In this document: positions 8,755 through 16,350 of the stretch, piece by piece | How positions within the stretch are numbered: the first letter of the stretch is position 1 | How the letters are laid out: each line of letters opens with the position of its first letter | DNA from: Castellaniella denitrificans | GTDB lineage: Bacteria; Pseudomonadota; Gammaproteobacteria; Burkholderiales; Burkholderiaceae_B | NCBI RefSeq assembly: GCF_042653765.1 | Contig: NZ_JBHSEZ010000001.1 | Span: 930,001 to 994,000 of the forward strand | Direction of reading: 5' to 3' | Length of the DNA stretch: 64,000 nt | Translations under genes and position numbers: made by a program | Notes under the pieces: generated by a model | Databases searched by the model: none | The model's input: the letters and a program-made list of their open reading frames with translations, nothing else | Told to the model about the DNA's origin: nothing

Positions 8755-10101
8755 TCAGGTCCCGGGCGGGCGCCGCGGCGTCCGCGCCAGCAAGTCCTCG
8801 ATCCCGTCCACCACGCGCGCCACCGCGCCGGCATGCTGCCGGACCCAGTCCCGGGCGGCCTCGCCCATGCGGTTCAGGCCGGCGGGATCGTCCAGCCACC
8901 GCAAGGCCTGGCGCACCGCCTGGGCCGGATCGGCCGCCCGCGCGATGGCGCCGGCGGCCAGGGCGTCGCCGACCGCCTGCTCGAAATGGGCCGTGTGCGG
9001 CCCCACCAGGACCGGCCGCCCCTGGGCGCTGGCCTCGATGAAGTTCTGCCCCCCCAGCGGCGCGAAGCTGCCGCCCACGATCGCCACCTGCGCGCAGGCG
9101 TAGTACCAGGCCATTTCGCCCAGCGTGTCGCCCAGGATGACGGCGGCGTCCCGGCACGCCTCGACGGCCGTGCTGCCGTCGCCGCCCAGTTCCAGCAGAC
9201 GGCTGCGCCGCACGTGGGACAGGCCGGCGGCCCGCAGCAGGGCGGCGGCGGCATCGAAGCGCTCGGGATGGCGCGGCACCAGGATGAACAGCAGCGGCCG
9301 GTCCGAATCGTCGCTCCGGGCGCGCCGCTGTTCGAGCTCGCGGCGGATGGCCTCGACGAAGGGCGCGTCCTCGCCTTCGCGGGTGCTGGCGATGACCACG
9401 ATCCGCCGGCCCAGCCGGGCGGCGAACCCCGCGCCCCGGTCCATCCGTTCGCGGTCGAGCCGCAGGTCGAACTTGAAATTGCCCGACACGGCGACCTGCC
9501 GCGCGCCGGCCCGCTCCAGCCGCCGGGCGTCGGCCAGCGACTGGGCGTAGGTGCGCGTCAGCGCACCGTAGGCGGGCCGCAGCAGCGCGCCCAGCCGCAG
9601 CGTGACGCGCAGAGAGGCCGCCGACATGCGGGCGCTGGCCAGCACCAGCGGCACCCCGGCGCGCCCGGCGGCATGCACCAGGTTGGGCCAGACCTCGCGT
9701 TCGATCAGGACCCCGACCGCCGGACGGTGATGCCGCATGAAGCGGCGCGTCGCCCCCGGAAAGTCGTAGGGCAGCCAGTCCTGGCGCAGCCGGCCGTCGG
9801 CCAGTTCCGCCGCATAGACGCGCCGGCCTTCGGCCCGGCCGGTCGCCGTCAGGTGTGTCAGCAGCACGCGATGCCCGCGATCCAGCAGCGCCCGGATCAG
9901 CGGGTGGGCGGCCCGGGTCTCGCCCAGGCTGACCGCATGGACCCAGATGGCGCCGGGATCGCTCGCGGCCCGTCCGTAGCGGCCGAAACGCGCGGCGCCC
10001 AGCACCGACCACCGGCCGCCCGCGCGGCGGGCGCGCAGGGCCATCCAGCCCAGCAGCAGGGGGGACAGGATTCGCAGCAGCAGGGAATAGAGTCCGCGCA
10101 T
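8755..10101 (-). CDS. waaA: 3-deoxy-D-manno-octulosonic acid (Kdo) transferase
   Basis: 448-aa GT30 glycosyltransferase transferring Kdo from CMP-Kdo to lipid A precursor at the inner membrane. The N-terminal hydrophobic segment (LLLRILSPLLLGWMALRA) is the usual membrane anchor. Family motifs include IWVHAVSLGE, QDWLPYDFPG, ASARMS, VSGNFKFD, LVPRHPERF, GDTLGEMAWYY and the C-terminal GGSFAPLGGQNFIE. The usual ETE.WPN catalytic block reads IEREVWPN here, an Arg where I expect Thr. waaC lies 40 bp upstream on the same strand, so the two probably form an inner-core LPS unit. Confidence 0.94.
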   Translation of the reverse strand: MRGLYSLLLRILSPLLLGWMALRARRAGGRWSVLGAARFGRYGRAASDPGAIWVHAVSLGETRAAHPLIRALLDRGHRVLLTHLTATGRAEGRRVYAAELADGRLRQDWLPYDFPGATRRFMRHHRPAVGVLIEREVWPNLVHAAGRAGVPLVLASARMSAASLRVTLRLGALLRPAYGALTRTYAQSLADARRLERAGARQVAVSGNFKFDLRLDRERMDRGAGFAARLGRRIVVIASTREGEDAPFVEAIRRELEQRRARSDDSDRPLLFILVPRHPERFDAAAALLRAAGLSHVRRSRLLELGGDGSTAVEACRDAAVILGDTLGEMAWYYACAQVAIVGGSFAPLGGQNFIEASAQGRPVLVGPHTAHFEQAVGDALAAGAIARAADPAQAVRQALRWLDDPAGLNRMGEAARDWVRQHAGAVARVVDGIEDLLARTPRRPPGT

Positions 10102-10141
10102 CAGGCGCTCCCGCGCGACCGAGCCGCTCCCGGCACGCCGC

Positions 10142-11149
10142 TCACTCGGCCCCGCCCATCGGGGCGGGGGAATCCGCCCGGGGCGGGTCGGCGCGGGCCT
10201 CGTCCAGGGCCTCGGCGATCGCGGCCCGCACGCGGCCGGCGTCGGGCGCCTGGCCGCGCTCGCCCAGGCTGGCGGTGTAGGCCGGCCCCTGCAGCGGCGT
10301 GCGCACCGGGGTCGAGGCCTTGTAGATGCCGATGGTCGGGCGGCCCAGGCCGGCGCTCAGGTGCGTCAGGCCGCTGTCCAGGCCCACCATGATCCGCGCC
10401 CGGGCGAGCTGGTCCGCCACCTGGCGCAGGCCCATGCGGGGCAGGACGGCCGCGTCCGCCCGCCCCCGGATCAGTTCGCGCGCGCGCGCCTGCTCAGTCT
10501 CGTTGCCGGCCAGCAGCCGCAGCGCCAGGCCGCGCCCCTGCAGGTCGTCGAAGACCTCCCGCCAGTCGGCGTCCGGCCAGAGCTTGTCGTCGCGGCTGGC
10601 CGAGGGCATGATCAGGGCGGCCGGTTCGACCGCCACCCCGTCGGTCAGGGCGCCCAGGCCGAAGTCGGGCGGGCCTTCGACCGCGTAGCCGAACGCGGCC
10701 GCGGCCAGGGTCCGCTGGCGGACGATGGCGGGCTGCCAGAATTCCACCCGGTGGCGCACGTCGTAGAACAGCGAGGCCAGCGGTTCGCGCGCGGACTTCC
10801 AGTCCAGGCCGTGGCGCACGCCGCGCGCCTGGCGGACCAGCCAGATGGATTTCATCAGGGCCTGCATGTCCAGGACGACGTCGTAGCGGCGCGCGCCCAG
10901 GGTGGCGCGCAGGGCGGCGCGCTCGCGGCGCGTGTCGGCCGCCCACCAGTGCCTGCGCCAGCGCCGGTGCGCGACCGGGATGACTTCGCGCACGGCCGGG
11001 TGCCAGGACGGGATTTCGGCGAAGGCTTCCTCGGCCAGCCAGTCGATCGAGGCGTCCGGCACGTGCCGGGCGATGTCGCTGATGGCGGGCAGCATGTGCA
11101 CCAGGTCCCCGAGCGAGGACGTGCGTACGATGAGGATGCGGGTCGTCAT
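10142..11149 (-). CDS. waaC: Lipopolysaccharide heptosyltransferase I
   Basis: 335-aa GT9 family enzyme adding the first L,D-heptose to Kdo2-lipid A. The start ILIVRTSSLGDLVHMLPAISD is the diagnostic heptosyltransferase N terminus. It is followed by WLAEEAFAEI, YDVVLDMQALMKS and the C-terminal nucleotide-sugar region with GLDSGLTHLSAGLGRPTIGIY. The heptosyltransferase I subtype is supported by the DMQALMKS block and linkage to waaA. Length is normal. The final residues (DPPRADSPAPMGGAE) form a low-complexity tail of no obvious role. Confidence 0.93.
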   Translation of the reverse strand: MTTRILIVRTSSLGDLVHMLPAISDIARHVPDASIDWLAEEAFAEIPSWHPAVREVIPVAHRRWRRHWWAADTRRERAALRATLGARRYDVVLDMQALMKSIWLVRQARGVRHGLDWKSAREPLASLFYDVRHRVEFWQPAIVRQRTLAAAAFGYAVEGPPDFGLGALTDGVAVEPAALIMPSASRDDKLWPDADWREVFDDLQGRGLALRLLAGNETEQARARELIRGRADAAVLPRMGLRQVADQLARARIMVGLDSGLTHLSAGLGRPTIGIYKASTPVRTPLQGPAYTASLGERGQAPDAGRVRAAIAEALDEARADPPRADSPAPMGGAE

Positions 11150-11291
11150 GGCGCGATTATAGGGCCGCCCATGACGCCGGGAAGGAGCGCCGCGAGGGCG
11201 TGCTACGATCGGAACACACCCCGCCGCCCGCGCCGGCCGGCCCCCCGGACGGCTGGACGCGCACCCCGCGCGGCCCGCTGGAGACCCACCG

Positions 11292-11813
11292 ATGACCTGT
11301 TACGCCCTGGGGGACCTGACCCCGCACATCGATCCGTCCGCCTTCGTGGCGGCCGAAGCCACCCTGATCGGCGCCGTCACGCTGGAGGCCGGCGTCAGCG
11401 TCTGGCCCGGCGCCGTGATCCGCGCCGACAACGAGCCCATCGTCGTCGGCGAGAACACCAGCATCCAGGAAGGCGCCGTGCTGCACGTGGACGCCGGCAA
11501 GCCGCTGCGCATCGGCCGCAACGTCACCGTGGGCCACCAGGCCATGCTGCACGGCTGCACGGTGGAGGACGGCGCGCTGATCGGCATCCAGGCCGTGGTC
11601 CTGAACGGCGCCGTGATCGGCCGCCACAGCCTGGTCGGCGCCGGCGCGCTGGTCACCGAAGGCAAGACCTTCCCGGAACGGTCCCTGATCCTGGGCTCGC
11701 CGGCCAAGGCGGTGCGCACCCTCGGCAACGGGGAAGTCGCCGGCCTGGAAGACAGCGCCCGCCACTACGTCGAGCGCGGGCGGCAGTACCGCGAGACGCT
11801 GCGCCCGCTGTAG
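11292..11813 (+). CDS. Gamma carbonic anhydrase family protein
   Basis: 173-aa left-handed beta-helix protein of hexapeptide repeats (for example IGAVTLEAGVSVWPGAVIRA). The trimer-interface metal ligands typical of gamma carbonic anhydrases are visible as VLHVD and the GHQAMLHGC pair. This matches the YrdA/PaaY-like subgroup, which often lacks measurable carbonic anhydrase activity, so the reaction is uncertain. It stands alone on the plus strand, divergent from waaC (142-bp gap, with TACGAT near 11211 as a weak -10) and convergent with a glycosyltransferase gene. Confidence 0.88.
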   Translation: MTCYALGDLTPHIDPSAFVAAEATLIGAVTLEAGVSVWPGAVIRADNEPIVVGENTSIQEGAVLHVDAGKPLRIGRNVTVGHQAMLHGCTVEDGALIGIQAVVLNGAVIGRHSLVGAGALVTEGKTFPERSLILGSPAKAVRTLGNGEVAGLEDSARHYVERGRQYRETLRPL

Positions 11814-11837
11814 CGCCCGGCGCGGCGCCCCGCAGCG

Positions 11838-12893
11838 CTACGTTCGCTGCAGGCCGCGATACAGGCTTTCGTAGCGCGCCACCATGGCGGGCACGGCATA
11901 TTCCCGCGCCGCCATCTCCCGCGCCCGCTCGCCCATGGCCCGGGCGGCCTCCGGATGGTCCAGGACCCAAGCCACGCGCCGCGCCAGGGCCGCGGCGTCG
12001 CCCGCCGGCGCCAGCAGGCCCCGGTCGGGCGCCAGGATCTCGCGATGCCCGCCCACGTCCGTGGCGACCACCGGCAGCCCGGCCAGGCAGGCGTCCAGCA
12101 CGCTGGTGCCCAGGGCTTCGAAGCGCGAACTGCTGACATAGGCCTCGGCCAGCGCCAGCGCGTCGGCCACGCGGGGCTGGAAGCCGGCGAAACGGTAGTG
12201 ATCCTCCAGGCCCAGTTCGGCCACGCGCGCGCGCGCCGCGCCGGCGGCCGCGCCATCGGCGCCGCAATGCAGGCACAGCACGTCCGGGTGGTCGCGGCGC
12301 AGGACCGCAACCGCCTCGATCAGGGTGAGCGGGTCCTTTTCCGGGCTGAGTGCCGCCGCCGTGACCAGCACGCGCCGCCCCTCCAGGCCGAAGCGCGTCC
12401 GCAGTTCGCGCATGCCTTCGGGATCGGCCGGCATGGCCTCGACCGCGCTGGGAATGACGGTCACGGACAGGCCCAAGGCCCGGGGCGCCGCCGCCGCGGC
12501 CTCGCTGATCGCCACCAGCGCGTCGGCGCGCGCCCATTTCCAGCGATGGCGGCCCGCCGCGCCCGAGTCATCGAACGCCGTGCGGCGCGTGAACACCAGC
12601 GCGGCGCGCAACAGCGGCCGCAACGCCGCCAGCAGGCTCATGGCCTGGGCCGTCTGCGCGTGCAGCACGTCGTAGCGCCAGCCCGCCGTCAGCAGGACGA
12701 GCGCCAGGCCCGGGGCGCCGCCGCAGCCGAGCACCGGGATGCCCTCGGCGGCGGCGCGCTCGGCCAGCGGCCCGCCCGCGCGTGCCGCCAGGGCGACCTC
12801 GTGGCCGCCCGCGCGCAGGCCGCGCAGGGTCAGCAGGGTCTGGCGTTCGCCGCCCCGCCAGCCCTTTTCCAGGTTCAGATGCAGGATGCGCAT
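11838..12893 (-). CDS. GT4-family glycosyltransferase, probable LPS core enzyme
   Basis: 351-aa GT-B glycosyltransferase. The N terminus MRILHLNLEKGWRGGERQTL has the GG..R loop, and the middle contains LHAQTAQAMSLL and AISEAAAAAPRALG. The donor-binding C-terminal half has VTAAALSPEKDPLTLIEAV, the FAGFQPRVADALALAEAYVS block, and the E..G.S pattern in RFEALGTSVLDACLAGLPVV. Acceptor and sugar cannot be read from sequence. Proximity to waaC, waaA and glmU suggests LPS core or surface glycan assembly. It starts 22 bp downstream of the glmU stop and may be cotranscribed with glmU. Confidence 0.87.
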   Translation of the reverse strand: MRILHLNLEKGWRGGERQTLLTLRGLRAGGHEVALAARAGGPLAERAAAEGIPVLGCGGAPGLALVLLTAGWRYDVLHAQTAQAMSLLAALRPLLRAALVFTRRTAFDDSGAAGRHRWKWARADALVAISEAAAAAPRALGLSVTVIPSAVEAMPADPEGMRELRTRFGLEGRRVLVTAAALSPEKDPLTLIEAVAVLRRDHPDVLCLHCGADGAAAGAARARVAELGLEDHYRFAGFQPRVADALALAEAYVSSSRFEALGTSVLDACLAGLPVVATDVGGHREILAPDRGLLAPAGDAAALARRVAWVLDHPEAARAMGERAREMAAREYAVPAMVARYESLYRGLQRT

Positions 12894-12915
12894 GCAAGTC
12901 CGGACAACGCGCTGA

Positions 12916-14283
12916 CTAAGACTTCCGCGTCGGCCGTTTCCAGCCCGGCACGGACTGCTGCCTGGCCCGCGACAGGGTCAGTTCGCCCGCGGGCGCGTCC
13001 CGCGTCAGCGTCGTGCCCGCGCCCAGCGTGGCACCCTTGCCCACCCGCACGGGCGCGACCAACTGGGTGTCCGAGCCGATGAAGGCATCGTCCTCGATCA
13101 CCGTCTGGAACTTGTTGACGCCGTCGTAGTTGCAGGTGATGGTGCCCGCGCCGACGTTGACGCGCTCGCCGATCTCCGCGTCGCCCAGATAGGCCAGGTG
13201 ATTGGCCTTGGACCCCCGGCCCAGCCGGGTCTTCTTCAGTTCGACGAAATTGCCCACGTGGGCCTCCGGTCCGATGTCGGCCCCCGGCCGCAGGCGGGCG
13301 TAGGGCCCGATCCGGGCCGCCTCGCCCACCCGGGCGCCTTCGACGTGGGTGTAGGCGTCCAGCGCCGTGCCCGCCCCGATGCGCGCGTCGCGGATCACGC
13401 AATGCGGCCCGATGCGCACGCCGTCGGCCAGGTGGACCTCGCCTTCGAAGACGCAGCCCACGTCGATGAAGACGTCGCGCCCGCACGTCAGCGAACCGCG
13501 CAGGTCGAAGCGCGCCGGATCCGCCAGGGTGACGCCCTGCTCCAGCAGCACGCGGGCCTGCTCGCCCTGCCAGATCCGTTCGAGCTGGGCCTGCTGGACG
13601 CGGCTGTTGACCCCCAGGGTTTCCCAGCCCGCCGACGGCTGGGCGTGCGACACGGGCACCCCGTCGGCGACAGCCAGGCCGACGATGTCGGTCAGATAGT
13701 ATTCGCCCTGGGCGTTGCGGTTGTCGATCCGTCCCAGCCAGTCCCGCAGCGCCGCCGTGGGCGCGGCCAGGATGCCGGTGTTGACCTCGCGGACGGCGAG
13801 TTCGTCGGGGCCGGCGTCCTTGTGCTCGACGATGCGGCGGATGCGGCCCTGGTCATCGCGCACGATGCGCCCGTAGCCGGCGGGATCGGCCAGGGTCTCA
13901 GTCAGCAGCGCCAGGCCTTCGCCGCGCGCCTGGAGCAGCGCGCGCAGGGTGTCCGCGCGCACCAGCGGCACGTCGCCGTAGAGCACCAGGCTGACGTCGT
14001 CCGCGCCGCCTTCCAGCAGTTGCGGCAGGGCCTGCATCACGGCATGGCCGGTGCCCAGCTGGGGCTGCTGCAGGGCGAAGCACAGGTCCTGCCCGGCGAA
14101 GGCCGCCTGGACCCGCTCGGCCCCGTGGCCGGTGACGACCACGATCCGGTCGGGCGACAGGGCGCGCGCCGAATCCAGGACGTGGGCCAGCATGGGCTTG
14201 CCGGCGATCGGATGCAGGACCTTGGGCAGGTCGGACTGCATGCGCTTGCCCAGTCCGGCGGCCAGAATGATGATGTTCAGCAT
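12916..14283 (-). CDS. glmU: Bifunctional GlcN-1-P acetyltransferase / GlcNAc-1-P uridyltransferase
   Basis: 455-aa enzyme making UDP-GlcNAc for peptidoglycan and lipid A in two steps. The N-terminal pyrophosphorylase has LAAGLGKRMQSDLPKVLHPI, the VTGHGAERV and LGTGHAV loops, and YGDVPLV. From about residue 250 a left-handed beta-helix of hexapeptide repeats forms the acetyltransferase, with the conserved GPYARLRPG, FVELKKTRLG and ITCNYDGVNKFQT blocks. Full length for the family. The ATG is only 20 bp from structured repeat copy A, so the repeat would lie in the leader or in the phaM-glmU junction of the transcript. Confidence 0.96.
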   Translation of the reverse strand: MLNIIILAAGLGKRMQSDLPKVLHPIAGKPMLAHVLDSARALSPDRIVVVTGHGAERVQAAFAGQDLCFALQQPQLGTGHAVMQALPQLLEGGADDVSLVLYGDVPLVRADTLRALLQARGEGLALLTETLADPAGYGRIVRDDQGRIRRIVEHKDAGPDELAVREVNTGILAAPTAALRDWLGRIDNRNAQGEYYLTDIVGLAVADGVPVSHAQPSAGWETLGVNSRVQQAQLERIWQGEQARVLLEQGVTLADPARFDLRGSLTCGRDVFIDVGCVFEGEVHLADGVRIGPHCVIRDARIGAGTALDAYTHVEGARVGEAARIGPYARLRPGADIGPEAHVGNFVELKKTRLGRGSKANHLAYLGDAEIGERVNVGAGTITCNYDGVNKFQTVIEDDAFIGSDTQLVAPVRVGKGATLGAGTTLTRDAPAGELTLSRARQQSVPGWKRPTRKS

Positions 14284-14302
14284 GAAGAAACGTGTGGGAG
14301 TG

Positions 14303-14385
14303 GGTGAGTCTGGACACGGGGCAGTCCCTGCGGACGGCTCCGTGCCCGACGGACCGGAGCGCCTTGCAAGGCGCGACGTGGATGA
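14303..14385 (+). repeat. Structured dispersed repeat, copy A
   Basis: Approximately 83-bp element shared with copies at 15899, 15977 and 20480 (reverse). It consists of a GGTGA/GGATGA edge, a long hairpin around GCAGTCC-CTGC-GGAC, a spacer, and a second perfect stem. Here the second stem reads GCGCCTT-GC-AAGGCGC, whereas copy B1 has GCGGCTT-GC-AAGCCGC. Both arms have changed together, so pairing is kept. The first hairpin is more degraded in this copy. It lies between phaM and glmU, 20 bp before the glmU ATG. Confidence 0.8.
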
Positions 14386-14431
14386 GGCGTCACAATTCGA
14401 AGAGGGCTCCAGCCTGTCGAATCCGAGCCGC

Positions 14432-15001
14432 CTACTGGCGGCGGGCGGTCTTCTTGGCCGGCGATTTGCGCGCGGCGGCCGGTTTCTTGCGGGCCGGGGC
14501 GCGCTTGGCGGCGGGAGCCGCCGCCTGCTCGGCGGATTCGGCCATGCCCTGCAGGCCGGCGGCGGTCGCGCTCGCCAGCTGGTCGAACTGCTGCTGCACC
14601 AGGTTCCACCAGTCGCCCGCCGCGCGGGCGTAATCCGCGCCGGCCGTGTCCGCCTTGTCGGCGGAACCGGCGGCCGCCGCCGCGCCCGGGAAGGCGCCGC
14701 CGGCGAAGGATTTCAGCGTGCTCAGGGTGCTGCGCTGGATTTCCATGCCCTGGATGGTGTTGGCCAGCATCGTGGCGTTCAGCTGCAGCCAGTTCTGCAC
14801 CGTCTGCAGCTCGCGGATGCGCCGGTCGAGGTCCTCCAGCGACATCGGCGTCAGCTGCGCGGCGTCCAGGCCGCCCGCGCCCGCCATGTTCTGCCAGGCC
14901 TGGCGCATCATGTCCAGGCCGGCGAACAGCGGATTGCGGGCGGCCTCGCCCTGCTGTCCGAAACCGGGCAGCACGAAAGGATTGGTGGAGTCTTGCGCCA
15001 T
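14432..15001 (-). CDS. phaM: PhaM-type polyhydroxyalkanoate granule-associated protein
   Basis: 189-aa protein starting MAQDSTNPFVLPGFGQQ. The N-terminal half is alpha-helical and includes MSLEDLDRRIRELQTVQNWL and LANTIQGMEIQRSTL, the conserved PhaM core. The C terminus is a Lys/Ala/Pro-rich histone-like tail with repeated PAKK/ARKK units. In Ralstonia eutropha PhaM activates PHB synthase and tethers PHB granules to DNA through such a tail. A GGAGG Shine-Dalgarno nearby supports ATG at 15001. PHA synthase genes are not in this window. Together with cphA it shows that both carbon and nitrogen storage polymers are likely in this organism. Confidence 0.87.
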   Translation of the reverse strand: MAQDSTNPFVLPGFGQQGEAARNPLFAGLDMMRQAWQNMAGAGGLDAAQLTPMSLEDLDRRIRELQTVQNWLQLNATMLANTIQGMEIQRSTLSTLKSFAGGAFPGAAAAAGSADKADTAGADYARAAGDWWNLVQQQFDQLASATAAGLQGMAESAEQAAAPAAKRAPARKKPAAARKSPAKKTARRQ

Positions 15002-15041
15002 GATGGATTGCCTCCGCCGGCACCATGCCGGGATGATTGAA

Positions 15042-15884
15042 TCAGGGGGTCGCCCCGCCGGACGCGGCCCGCAGGCGGTGCCGCAGCGAATCCAGGATGG
15101 CCAGCTCGGCTTCCAGCGTGAAGGCGCCATGGGTGATCATATCCCACAGTTCCGGCATCGCCAGGCAGCGGAATTCCAGGACTTCGCCGTCCATGTTGCG
15201 AGGCGAGGCGCCGGCGTCCAGCACGCAATCGCTGAGCAGCACGTTCTCGACCTGGTAGCCGTCGTCCAGGCGGCGGTGCATGCGCAGCACCGTGCGCAGC
15301 GGCCCATGGCCGGCCAGCGCTACGGCCGGCAGGCCGGCCTCTTCGAGGGTTTCGCGCAACAGCGCGGATTCCGGATCCTCGCCGGCGGCGACCAGCCCGC
15401 CCGCCAGAGTGTCCCACAGGCCGGGGTCGGTGGACTTGTCCAGGGCGCGGCGCGCCACCCACAGGCGCCCGTCCGGCGACCAGCCGTTCAGGTGGACCGC
15501 CTGCGTCAGCAGGCCCAGGGGCCGCACGGCGCCGCGTTCGATGCGCCCCAGCGGCCGGCCTTCGGCCATGACGTCCAGCAGTTCGTCGCGCCAGGCGCGG
15601 ATGCAGCCCGCGTCCCGCAAGGCCAGCGCCACCCCGCGCAGCACGGCGTCGAGGCTCAGCCGCGCGGCGGGCGCGGCGGTGAAATGCACGGCTTCGGGTT
15701 CGACGTGGACGCCCGGCAGGCTGGCGACGGCGGCCAGCGCGGCCGGACCGATCCAGCCTCCGACCCGGCCCGCGATGGTGGCCGGCCGGGCGCCGGCGGG
15801 CGGCAGTTGCTGGGCGCGCCGGACCAGGCGCGCATTGCGCGCCAGGAGGTCGTCCAAGGCAAAGGCCGCTGAAGAGGAATCCAT
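15042..15884 (-). CDS. Nudix hydrolase with N-terminal DUF4743-like domain
   Basis: 280-aa protein from ATG at 15884 (MDSSSAAFALDDLLARNARL). The Nudix box is complete at about residues 163-185: G-x5-E-x7-RETLEEAGL, with the metal-binding glutamates. The N-terminal 120 residues resemble the DUF4743 domain found with Nudix domains in TPK1-like/YJR142W proteins that act on oxidised thiamine pyrophosphate analogues, so a thiamine-related clean-up role is possible but unproven. An in-frame ATG at 15914 was rejected because it lies inside the repeat at 15899. The gene ends 40 bp before the phaM start. Confidence 0.85.
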   Translation of the reverse strand: MDSSSAAFALDDLLARNARLVRRAQQLPPAGARPATIAGRVGGWIGPAALAAVASLPGVHVEPEAVHFTAAPAARLSLDAVLRGVALALRDAGCIRAWRDELLDVMAEGRPLGRIERGAVRPLGLLTQAVHLNGWSPDGRLWVARRALDKSTDPGLWDTLAGGLVAAGEDPESALLRETLEEAGLPAVALAGHGPLRTVLRMHRRLDDGYQVENVLLSDCVLDAGASPRNMDGEVLEFRCLAMPELWDMITHGAFTLEAELAILDSLRHRLRAASGGATP

Positions 15885-15898
15885 CCGCGCATTGTAGT

Positions 15899-15982
15899 GG
15901 ATGAGTCCGGACACGGGGCAGTCCCTGCGGACTGTCCCGTGCCGGACGAATCCGAGCGGCTTGCAAGCCGCGAGGTGGATGA
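15899..15982 (+). repeat. Structured dispersed repeat, copy B1
   Basis: The best-formed copy. Hairpin 1 pairs CCGG-A-CACGGG-GCAGTCC with GGACTGTCCCGTGCCGG around a CTGC loop, about 17 bp of stem with one bulge and one mismatch. Hairpin 2 is the perfect 16-bp palindrome GCGGCTTGCAAGCCGC. The element ends GTGGATGA, whose GGATGA also begins copy B2. It starts 15 bp from the Nudix gene ATG and lies on the far upstream side of coxB. Confidence 0.85.
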
Positions 15983-16060
15983 ACCCGGGGACATTGGCAG
16001 TCCCTGCGGACTGCTCCGTGCCGGACGAATCCGAGCGGCCTGCAAGCCGCGAGGTGGATG
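15977..16060 (+). repeat. Structured dispersed repeat, copy B2 (tandem with B1)
   Basis: Second tandem copy, offset 78 bp from B1 and sharing the GGATGA junction. From GGCAGTCCCTGCGGACTG through CCGTGCCGGACGAATCCGAG it is nearly identical to B1. Differences lie in the left arm of hairpin 1 (ACCCGGGGACATTGGCAG) and one base of hairpin 2 (GCGGCCT instead of GCGGCTT), which leaves one mismatch. Confidence 0.85.
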
Positions 16061-16350
16061 GATGCCACGGCTGGAGATGCCTCCAAGCCTGACGAATCTG
16101 CGAATCCTCGCACGGCGGGGATTGGTGGAAACCCGGAAAAGCCGATGAACGGGAGAGGAACCCGCCTGTACAAGCCGTGGTCAGTGGCTATAATCCCTTC
16201 AGGTTTATAAGGGTACCCGGGCCGCAGCTACCGCGATTCATTTTACGGCCTGGCGATCCATCCATGTGTGCAGGACCCGGTTGTTCCCTCGCTTTTCTTT
16301 GACGAAGGTCAACCGACCCTGAAGAAATACACGCCAACCAAAGGGACAAC
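16061..16350 (+). promoter_or_regulatory. coxB upstream region with sigma-70-like promoter
   Basis: This 290-bp gap has no convincing gene. A perfect TATAAT at 16189-16194 is preceded, with 16 bp spacing, by TGTACA at 16167-16172 (4 of 6 to TTGACA). Transcription would start near 16201, leaving a leader of about 150 nt before the coxB ATG. The leader contains an AT-rich stretch with GTTTATAAGGGTACC and the sequence GACGAAGGTCAACC. No clear FNR/Anr box (TTGAT-N4-ATCAA) was found. Confidence 0.6.

Noticed and set aside
13896..14317. Minus-strand frame overlapping the glmU start and repeat copy A
   Set aside because: It is an out-of-frame shadow of glmU with Arg/Pro/Ala-rich composition.
15885..15914. 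Upstream ATG extending the Nudix gene
   Set aside because: The added codons (MSGLIHYNAR) come from the dispersed repeat and are not part of the protein family.
16195..16350. FNR/Anr site or riboswitch in the coxB leader
   Set aside because: No TTGAT-N4-ATCAA match and no recognisable riboswitch core; only a promoter-like pair is supported.
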